This document shows positions 27,092-34,073 of a stretch of 34,073 nt of DNA, in pieces. This stretch comes from Nitrosomonadaceae bacterium (GTDB taxonomy: Bacteria; Pseudomonadota; Gammaproteobacteria; Burkholderiales; Nitrosomonadaceae). Below the pieces are notes generated by a model. It was given only the letters and a program-made list of their open reading frames with translations, was not told the origin of the DNA and ran no database searches. Within the stretch, counting starts at the first letter, position 1. Every line of letters begins with the position of its first letter. The stretch is taken from contig CAKKRO010000024.1 of NCBI GenBank assembly GCA_919902625.1, forward strand, positions 1 through 34,073. The letters are read 5' to 3'. The position numbers and the translations under genes are program-made.

Positions 27092-27968
27092 GTCACTCGC
27101 CGCTGCTTTTATCCATCACCTTGCTTATGAGCGGCGTTTATCTCCGCTCACCGGAGAAAATTATGCACGCGACATCCGTGTTCTGCTGAAATATTTAAAT
27201 AAAGATAATTTAGAACAAGTTCAAGCGCCTAACATTCGTCAGGTAATAGCCCAACTCCATGGCAAAGGCCTCTCGGGTAGAAGTCTGGCCAGAATGTTAT
27301 CGGCATGGCGCAGTTTTTATAATTATTTAATTCGCGATCATCATTACCGGCACAATCCCTGTATTGGCCTGCGTGTCCCCAAATCACCGCAGAAATTACC
27401 CAATGCGCTTTCTCCTGATGAAGCTGTACGATTATTAACATTCACGACTGATACTGTTTTGACAATACGTGACAGTGCCATGTTTGAGTTATTTTATTCT
27501 TCCGGTTTAAGGCTAGCAGAACTGGCGCAACTCAAGCCAGCAGATATCAGCTTCCCTGAAGGAACGGTAAGAGTTATGGGTAAAGGAGGGAAAACACGCA
27601 TTGTCCCGGTAGGCGATTTTGCAATTCAGGCGTTAAGAATCTGGCTTGAGCAACGCTCGCGGATCATCAAACCTGGCGTGATGGCGCTTTTTCTATCCCA
27701 TCGAGGCGATGCCATCAGCATTCGCACGATCAGTCATCGTTTGAAAATCAGGGGTGGATTACAGGGTATTCATCAAAATGTGCATCCGCACATTTTACGG
27801 CACTCGTTTGCTTCCCATCTGCTGCAATCCAGCGGTGACTTGCGAGCCGTGCAGGAAATGCTCGGACACGCCCACATCACTTCCACGCAGATTTATACCC
27901 ATCTGGATTTCCAGCATCTCACAAAAGTTTATGATACAGCGCACCCGCGCGCGAAGAAAAAAAGTTAA
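27075..27968 (+). CDS. xerC: Tyrosine recombinase XerC
   Basis: FIHHLAYERRLSPLTGENYARDIRVLLKYL...LFYSSGLRLAELAQLKPADIS...VMGKGGKTRIVPVG...VHPHILRHSFASHLLQSSGDLRAVQEMLGHAHITSTQIYTHLDFQHL. Confidence 0.95.
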   Translation: MSNKPESLAAAFIHHLAYERRLSPLTGENYARDIRVLLKYLNKDNLEQVQAPNIRQVIAQLHGKGLSGRSLARMLSAWRSFYNYLIRDHHYRHNPCIGLRVPKSPQKLPNALSPDEAVRLLTFTTDTVLTIRDSAMFELFYSSGLRLAELAQLKPADISFPEGTVRVMGKGGKTRIVPVGDFAIQALRIWLEQRSRIIKPGVMALFLSHRGDAISIRTISHRLKIRGGLQGIHQNVHPHILRHSFASHLLQSSGDLRAVQEMLGHAHITSTQIYTHLDFQHLTKVYDTAHPRAKKKS

Positions 27969-28048
27969 CCACTGGCTAATGTTTTCTATCTGAGCCGGCT
28001 ATGTTTTATACGGTATAATTATTTTTTGTAATAAATTAAGAAAATTCC

Positions 28049-28570
28049 ATGACAACAATTGTTTCAGCAAGGCGCGGCCGTCAAGTTGCACTGGGTGGTG
28101 ATGGTCAGGTTACACTGGGCGCCGTAGTGGCCAAATCCAGCGCACGTAAAGTTCGCCGGCTTTATCATGACAAAATCCTGGCTGGATTTGCGGGCGGCAC
28201 TGCGGATGCCTTTACGCTGTTTGAGCGATTTGAGGGCAAACTGGAAGCCCATCATGGGCACATTATGCGTGCAGCCGTTGAACTGGCCAAAGACTGGCGC
28301 ACCGATCGAATCCTGCGCAGACTGGAAGCCATGCTGGTTGTTGCTAACGAAGATGCCACGCTGATTATAACCGGCGCTGGGGATGTGATCGAACCGGAAT
28401 TGGGTCTTGCCGCGATCGGCAGCGGTGGCTCTTATGCCTTAGCAGCCGCCCGCGCATTATTGGAGAATACGGACTTACCTCCTAAAGAGATTGTAAAAAA
28501 AGCGCTCACCATAGCGGGCGACATTTGTATTTATACCAACCAGGATCATGTTATCGAAACCATAGATTAA
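28049..28570 (+). CDS. hslV: ATP-dependent protease subunit HslV
   Basis: [24 protein letters not shown]...[36 protein letters not shown]...[19 protein letters not shown]. Confidence 0.97.
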   Translation: MTTIVSARRGRQVALGGDGQVTLGAVVAKSSARKVRRLYHDKILAGFAGGTADAFTLFERFEGKLEAHHGHIMRAAVELAKDWRTDRILRRLEAMLVVANEDATLIITGAGDVIEPELGLAAIGSGGSYALAAARALLENTDLPPKEIVKKALTIAGDICIYTNQDHVIETID

Positions 28571-28685
28571 TTCATTTCTATCAAACAGTTAATACTATAA
28601 TCCTTACAGATATTAAATAACAAATCTACCTGAGCCTGCAATTTAAAACCCTGTTCATATTACATCTATCGCAGAATTTAAAACT

Positions 28686-30017
28686 ATGTCTCAAATGACT
28701 CCACAGGAAATTGTCCATGAACTGGACAAACATATCATCGGGCAAGATTCAGCCAAACGTGCTGTGGCTATCGCACTGAGAAACCGCTGGCGCAGACAAC
28801 AAATCGCTGATCCATTGCGTCAGGAAATCACACCCAAGAATATTCTGATGATTGGTCCAACAGGCGTCGGCAAAACCGAAATCGCACGTCGTCTGGCAAA
28901 GCTGGCTCATGCGCCTTTCATCAAAATTGAGGCCACCAAATTTACTGAAGTCGGGTATGTTGGGCGCGATGTCGATTCGATTATCCGTGATCTGGTTGAA
29001 ACAGCCATCAAAGAATCCCGGGAAAGGGAAACCCGGAAGAAACAACCGCTCGCGGAGGATCGTGCAGAAGATCGCATTCTGGATGCGCTATTACCTGCGG
29101 CCAGAGATTTCGACTCCCATTTAAATACCGAGGATCGCGATAATTCAACGCGGCAAAAATTCCGCAAGAAATTGCGTGAAGGCGAATTGGATGACAAGGA
29201 AATTGAAATAGAAGTGGCCGCACCGCGTGCCAATATGGAAATCTTTGCGCCACCCGGAATGGAAGATCTGACCTCTCAGATCCAGGGAATGTTTCAGAAT
29301 ATGACCGGCGATAAAAAGAAAACCCGCAAACTGACAATTCGCGAAGCGAAAAAGATGCTGCTTGAAGAAGAAGCTTCGAAGCTGGTCAATGATGAAGAAT
29401 TGAAGCTGACCGCCATACAGAATGTAGAACAGAATGGCATTGTCTTTTTGGATGAGATCGATAAAATCGCCAGCCGCGCGGGCAATACAGGAGGCGATGT
29501 TTCACGCCAGGGTGTACAGCGGGATTTACTGCCACTGGTTGAGGGCACAACCGTTTCAACCAAATATGGCATGATTAAAACAGACCATATCCTGTTCGTT
29601 GCCAGCGGCGCGTTTCATATGTCCAAACCGTCTGATCTGATTCCCGAACTGCAAGGACGCTTTCCCATTCGGGTCGAACTGTCCAGTCTGAGTGTCAGTG
29701 ACTTTGAACAAATTTTGACCAATACCGACGCATGCCTCACCCGGCAGTATGAAGCGTTACTGGCCACCGAAGGCATACAACTCCAGTTTTCCGGTGATGC
29801 CATCAAACGTTTGGCTGAGATCGCCTTCTCCGTTAACAGCAAAACGGAGAATATCGGCGCCAGACGTCTGCATACCGTCATGGAAAAACTGCTGGAAGAA
29901 GTGTCTTACAGTGCGCCCAAACATAGCGGGGAAACCATCGTCATTGATGCAGCGTATGTGGATACACGCCTCAAGGATCTATCGCAAAGTGAAGATCTGG
30001 CACGGTATGTGCTGTAA
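28686..30017 (+). CDS. hslU: ATP-dependent protease ATPase subunit HslU
   Basis: [36 protein letters not shown]...[54 protein letters not shown]...[12 protein letters not shown]...[12 protein letters not shown]. Confidence 0.97.
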   Translation: MSQMTPQEIVHELDKHIIGQDSAKRAVAIALRNRWRRQQIADPLRQEITPKNILMIGPTGVGKTEIARRLAKLAHAPFIKIEATKFTEVGYVGRDVDSIIRDLVETAIKESRERETRKKQPLAEDRAEDRILDALLPAARDFDSHLNTEDRDNSTRQKFRKKLREGELDDKEIEIEVAAPRANMEIFAPPGMEDLTSQIQGMFQNMTGDKKKTRKLTIREAKKMLLEEEASKLVNDEELKLTAIQNVEQNGIVFLDEIDKIASRAGNTGGDVSRQGVQRDLLPLVEGTTVSTKYGMIKTDHILFVASGAFHMSKPSDLIPELQGRFPIRVELSSLSVSDFEQILTNTDACLTRQYEALLATEGIQLQFSGDAIKRLAEIAFSVNSKTENIGARRLHTVMEKLLEEVSYSAPKHSGETIVIDAAYVDTRLKDLSQSEDLARYVL

Positions 30018-30074
30018 TCTTGAGCAAATTGATGTTAGCTGCCGGGCAGATTGAGTTTAGATAATCAAGGCTTA

Positions 30075-31295
30075 TTAAACCGCTTGCCCCGCTGCATAGC
30101 CCGACGACCAGGCCCACTGAAAATTAAATCCACCGAGGTGACCGGTGACATCCACCACCTCCCCAATAAAATAAAGCCCCGGGATGCGCCTGGATTCCAT
30201 TGTTTTGGATGATAATTCATGCGTATCAACGCCGCCCAACGTGACTTCCGCTTTTTTATAGCCGGCGGTTCCGCTGGGAGTGACTTGCCAGTCGTGCAGT
30301 TGATCTGCAACCTGGCGTAACTCACTGTCACGATATTGACTTATGGGTTTCGAAGCCAGGGATAATTGAGCCAGCATTGTTGAGCACCAGACTTGCACAA
30401 AACGTTTAGGTAAATAACGGGTCAGTAGATTGGATAATAATGCCGCACTTTGCCTCTGCATTGAGAAAATCTGCCGCACATCCTGAAGAGGCAACAAATT
30501 AATATGGATAGATTCCCCGGGCTGCCAGTAGGAGGAAATCTGCAAAATCGCAGGACCGCTTAAACCGCGATGCGTAAACAATACATTTTCACGGAACGAA
30601 ACGCCCTTGCAACTGACCTCAGCATCCACCGCCACTCCCGCAATATCTTTAAAACCAGCAAAGTCTCCGGCTGAAAAAGTTAAGCCGACCAAAGCGGGAC
30701 GTAAGGGTGTGACACGAATATTAAATTGATTGGCCACTTGATAGCCTAATGCGCTGGCACCAATCTGCGGAATGGATAAACCACCGGTAGCAACCACTAA
30801 TGAGCTGGCTTCTATCGTATTACACTCGGTGGTCAGTATGAATTTCTGACCGGCACTCTGCGTTTCTTTATTCGCCGGTATATATTCAATCCGCTTAACC
30901 TGTGAGGGCATCTGCCAAATCACACCAGCCGCCTCACACTCACATTGCAGCATATTGATGATTTGCTGTGAACTGTCGTCACAAAACAACTGCCCCGACT
31001 TTTTTTCATGATAGCGAATACCATGCTTCTCAAGCAGAACAATAAAATCCTGGGGTGTAAAACGGGCAAGCGCAGAACGGCAGAAATGAAGATTGCTGGA
31101 AAGAAAATTATCCGGCTTGGTATATCGATTAGTAAAATTGCAGCGGCCACCGCCGGAAATACGAATTTTCTCTGCCAGTTTACGGGCATGATCAACCAAC
31201 ATGACTTGGCGGCCTCGTTTACCGGCTTCCATCGCACACATCATTCCTGCAGCACCCGCACCAATAATGACAACATCCTTGAAAATTCTTTTCAA
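30075..31295 (-). CDS. NAD(P)/FAD-dependent oxidoreductase, BaiN/HI0933 family
   Basis: DVVIIGAGAAGMMCAMEAGKRGRQVMLVDHARKLAEKIRISGGGRCNFTNRY...VVATGGLSIPQIGASALGYQVA...LFTHRGLSGPAILQISSYW...PGLYFIGEVVDVTGHLGGFNFQWAWSSGYAAGQ. Confidence 0.93.
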   Translation of the reverse strand: MKRIFKDVVIIGAGAAGMMCAMEAGKRGRQVMLVDHARKLAEKIRISGGGRCNFTNRYTKPDNFLSSNLHFCRSALARFTPQDFIVLLEKHGIRYHEKKSGQLFCDDSSQQIINMLQCECEAAGVIWQMPSQVKRIEYIPANKETQSAGQKFILTTECNTIEASSLVVATGGLSIPQIGASALGYQVANQFNIRVTPLRPALVGLTFSAGDFAGFKDIAGVAVDAEVSCKGVSFRENVLFTHRGLSGPAILQISSYWQPGESIHINLLPLQDVRQIFSMQRQSAALLSNLLTRYLPKRFVQVWCSTMLAQLSLASKPISQYRDSELRQVADQLHDWQVTPSGTAGYKKAEVTLGGVDTHELSSKTMESRRIPGLYFIGEVVDVTGHLGGFNFQWAWSSGYAAGQAV

Positions 31296-31346
31296 AATTG
31301 CTGTGTGAGATTTAGACGTTGACGCTTTCTGACGGAAGCGGGTATT

Positions 31347-31535
31347 TTAGCTGGATACCATATCCAAACGATACGATATCATCATGACAATAAACAGAAA
31401 AAGCGACAACCCAATCCGTATGCTCAAGGATTTGAGCATACGGTTCGATTGGCCTTTATCTTTGTACATATAATACAGAGCCGATCCCAGGCTATATAAT
31501 ATGAAGAAAAATACTATGGCTGCGAAGATTTTCAA
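31347..31535 (-). CDS. Small twin-transmembrane protein (DUF2909-like)
   Basis: 62 aa with two hydrophobic helices: IFAAIVFFFILYSLGSALYYMYKDKGQSNRMLKSLSIRIGLSLFLFIVMMIS. Confidence 0.78.
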   Translation of the reverse strand: MKIFAAIVFFFILYSLGSALYYMYKDKGQSNRMLKSLSIRIGLSLFLFIVMMISYRLDMVSS

Positions 31536-31697
31536 CGGTTTATTCCTGCAATAAATTGAATCTGGCGAAGTTTAGCCGAGTTTCTCCGATTGTCCAATGA
31601 CTATTTAACGATAAAACCTGAATATATTTCCACTTTCGATTAGTTATTAGATTACTGATACTTGGCTTCAATACCTATTCATCACTTGACTTCCTGA

Positions 31698-32648
31698 ATG
31701 CAAAATTTAACGCGCTTACCCCTCGCAATCTTTTTGATGGGCCCCACCGCGAGTGGTAAGAGCCAAATTGCCCTGGATATTGCAAAGAATTTTCCAGTTG
31801 AAATCATTAGTGTTGATTCTGCACAGGTTTATCGCCATATGGATGTCGGAACAGCCAAACCCGATCAGGCAACCCTGGCCAAAGTACCCCACCATCTGAT
31901 TAATCTCATTGACCCTGATCAGTATTACTCCGCGGCACAATTCCGTAACGATACGCTGAATGTCATGCATGCAATCACCCGGCGCAATAAAATTCCATTA
32001 CTGGTAGGCGGCACCATGCTTTATTTCCGCGCATTAACGGATGGCCTTTCAGTATTGCCTTCGGCTGACAAGCATGTTCGCTTAACGATTGAGAGTAGCG
32101 CTAAAGAACTCGGCTGGCCAGCCATGCATCAGCAACTCGCGGAGCTGGATCAGGAAAGTGCCGCGCGTATTAAGCCGACGGATAGTCAGCGCATCCAGCG
32201 AGCTTTGGAAGTTTGCTATCTGACCCAGCAGCCCATGTCCGAGATTCTAAAAACTCCCCGGCAAACAGACTTCCCCTACCATGCAATTAATATTGCACTT
32301 ATCCCCAGCGACCGCAGCCAGTTGCATCTGCGTATTGCAGAACGCTTTGAAGCTATGTTGAATTGCGGATTAATCAATGAAGTTCAATTGATCCGCAAAC
32401 AGTTTCCACTGAGCATTGAATCCCCCTCGCTGCGATGTGTCGGTTATCGTCAGGCCTGTCTTTACTTGGACAGTAAAATAAACGCATCTGAATTGCAGGC
32501 GATGGGAATTGCCGCCACCCGGCAGTTGGCCAAGCGGCAACTCACCTGGTTACGCAGCATGAAGACTGATAAAACAAAAGAATTTGATTGCCTGGCGAAT
32601 GATTTACCCGATCAAGTGCGGCGCTTTCTACATGAAATAACCATATAA
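31698..32648 (+). CDS. miaA: tRNA dimethylallyltransferase
   Basis: LMGPTASGKSQIALDIAKNFPVEIISVDSAQVYRHMDVGTAKPD...PHHLINLIDP...YYSAAQFRNDTLNVM...PLLVGGTMLYFRALTDGLSVLP...QRIQRALEV...RCVGYRQACLYL...TRQLAKRQLTWLR. Confidence 0.97.
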   Translation: MQNLTRLPLAIFLMGPTASGKSQIALDIAKNFPVEIISVDSAQVYRHMDVGTAKPDQATLAKVPHHLINLIDPDQYYSAAQFRNDTLNVMHAITRRNKIPLLVGGTMLYFRALTDGLSVLPSADKHVRLTIESSAKELGWPAMHQQLAELDQESAARIKPTDSQRIQRALEVCYLTQQPMSEILKTPRQTDFPYHAINIALIPSDRSQLHLRIAERFEAMLNCGLINEVQLIRKQFPLSIESPSLRCVGYRQACLYLDSKINASELQAMGIAATRQLAKRQLTWLRSMKTDKTKEFDCLANDLPDQVRRFLHEITI

Positions 32649-32820
32649 ATTCAGGCTACTGACGACTATCCACCCATAGTATTCCATTGGTCTCCAGATA
32701 GGTTGACTTGTCTATATCCCACCTGTGGCGTTATGATTCAGTACATTTCACAAGACACGATATAAGCCATAAAGAAAATACTTTTGATTCAATTAGAACA
32801 TACTGATAGGAAGAAACACC

Positions 32821-33156
32821 ATGCAAAACCATTACAAGTTATTTAATCTAACCATATTATTCATGATCTTATTAGTTCTGAACGGCTGCGGAAATTATGC
32901 CGAGAAAACTCATGAATCCTGGATCGCTCCACCCGCTGGCATTGTTTACGATGATTCGACCATTTTTGCGCGCATCACCCAAGCAGTTCAATCAGATCCT
33001 GTTTTACAAGGCGCTGATGTCGAAATCAAGGTCAAAGATGGCCATGTCACCTTAAGTGGTACCGTAAACAATGAAGATCAGCTCACCCGCGTCAACATGC
33101 ATACCTGGATCGTGGATGGGGTCAAGAAAGTGGATAATCAAATCACTGTAAAGTAA
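32821..33156 (+). CDS. BON-domain lipoprotein
   Basis: Lipobox-like ILLVLNGCGNYAEK; BON-like RITQAVQSDPVLQGADVEIKVKDGHVTLSGTVNNEDQLTRVNMHTWIVDGVKKVDNQITVK; AGGAAG Shine-Dalgarno upstream. Confidence 0.87.
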   Translation: MQNHYKLFNLTILFMILLVLNGCGNYAEKTHESWIAPPAGIVYDDSTIFARITQAVQSDPVLQGADVEIKVKDGHVTLSGTVNNEDQLTRVNMHTWIVDGVKKVDNQITVK

Positions 33157-33176
33157 TCCGGGCTATCCATTCAAAT

Positions 33177-33208
33177 AAAAATCCCCAATTACGGGGATTT
33201 TTATTTTG
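33177..33208. terminator. Bidirectional Rho-independent terminator
   Basis: AAAAATCCCC-AATTAC-GGGGATTTTT followed by ATTTTG; lies between the convergent BON lipoprotein and dapD. Confidence 0.85.
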
Positions 33209-33229
33209 TTTAACCGGTGGGAAATCCAA

Positions 33230-34051
33230 TCAAATTCCACGCAGCAACTCATTAATGCCTGTTTTTGACCGTGTCTTGGCGTCTACCTGTTTAACAATCA
33301 CCGCGCAATAAAGACTGTATTTTCCGTTCTCAGCCGGCAGGTTGCCTGACACCACAACCGATCCGGCAGGAATGCGGCCATAAGTCACTTCCCCTGTTTC
33401 GCGATTATAAATTTTTGTACTTTGACCAATGTAGACCCCCATTGAAATCACTGAATTCTCACCCACAATCACGCCCTCTACAACCTCTGAACGCGCACCG
33501 ATAAAACAATTATCTTCAATAATGGTCGGACTTGCCTGTACCGGCTCCAGCACCCCGCCAATACCTACACCACCGGATAGATGCACGTTCTTGCCAATCT
33601 GGGCACAGGACCCTACTGTTGCCCAGGTATCGACCATGGTGCCCTCATCCACATACGCACCGATATTGACATACGATGGCATCAATACCACGTTGCTGGC
33701 AATAAACGAGCCTTTGCGTACAGCCGCAGGGGGCACCACACGAAAGCCGCCGTCCCGGAAATCCCTGGAACTGTAATCTGCGAATTTTGACGGTACTTTG
33801 TCGAAATAATTGGAGAAACCGCCTTTGATAAAGCTGTTATCTTCGATACGAAATGACAGCAACACCGCTTTCTTGATCCACTGGTGCGTCACCCAGTCGC
33901 CATTGATTTTCTCAGCCACACGCAGCTTACCACCATCGAGCAGATTCAGAACTTGTGCGATGGATTCTTTCAAATGGGCATCGACATTGCGCGGTGTAAT
34001 TTCAGCACGGCGGTCAAAGGCTTCTTCAATGATGGTTCTCAATTCATTCAT
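33230..34051 (-). CDS. dapD: 2,3,4,5-tetrahydropyridine-2,6-dicarboxylate N-succinyltransferase
   Basis: [62 protein letters not shown]...[68 protein letters not shown]. Confidence 0.97.
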   Translation of the reverse strand: MNELRTIIEEAFDRRAEITPRNVDAHLKESIAQVLNLLDGGKLRVAEKINGDWVTHQWIKKAVLLSFRIEDNSFIKGGFSNYFDKVPSKFADYSSRDFRDGGFRVVPPAAVRKGSFIASNVVLMPSYVNIGAYVDEGTMVDTWATVGSCAQIGKNVHLSGGVGIGGVLEPVQASPTIIEDNCFIGARSEVVEGVIVGENSVISMGVYIGQSTKIYNRETGEVTYGRIPAGSVVVSGNLPAENGKYSLYCAVIVKQVDAKTRSKTGINELLRGI

Positions 34052-34073
34052 AATTTTTCCTAATAATTTAAAT

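Noticed and set aside
29008-29337. Antisense ORFs within hslU and other housekeeping genes (for example 28749-29045, 28907-29233, 29294-29572)
   Set aside because: Opposite-strand shadows of strongly conserved CDSs; no independent coding evidence.
1-34073. CRISPR arrays, rRNA or tRNA genes
   Set aside because: No regularly spaced direct repeats and no tRNA/rRNA signature noticed when reading; tRNAscan-SE, Infernal and CRISPRCasFinder would be needed to exclude them fully.

Overview
The window looks like a mostly ordinary betaproteobacterial, Nitrosomonas-like chromosomal segment; that lineage is inferred from gene content and the SAH riboswitch, not from a search. From left to right it contains: the C-terminus of yicC; an accessory island (about 250-3060) with a two-domain TIR/nucleoside-deoxyribosyltransferase-like protein, a HigB/HigA toxin-antitoxin pair and a phage-type M15 endolysin; ald, an SDR gene, an ankyrin-repeat gene, tatD and queD; a radical SAM gene; an alginate-export-family outer-membrane protein; an alpha/beta hydrolase; rng-maf-rlmH-rsfS-nadD; aceF-aceE; folD; an orphan membrane protein; metF-ahcY-metK; GNAT-dapF-DUF484-xerC-hslV-hslU; a BaiN/HI0933-type flavoprotein; a DUF2909-like small membrane protein; miaA; a BON-domain lipoprotein; and dapD. 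The strongest non-coding signals are: (i) an SAH riboswitch directly upstream of ahcY, which shows the ORF-track start of ahcY is too far upstream; (ii) a perfect FNR box centred exactly 41.5 bp upstream of the start site predicted from a TATAAA -10, upstream of the porin; (iii) a ~160-bp near-complete imperfect palindrome (MITE-like) between the porin stop codon and its terminator, with a solo end of the same family about 3 kb away; (iv) a perfect CRP-type operator and a probable leaderless higBA promoter in the accessory island. The best candidate for undescribed biology is the two-domain TIR/NDT-like protein in that island. No CRISPR arrays, rRNAs or tRNAs were recognised.
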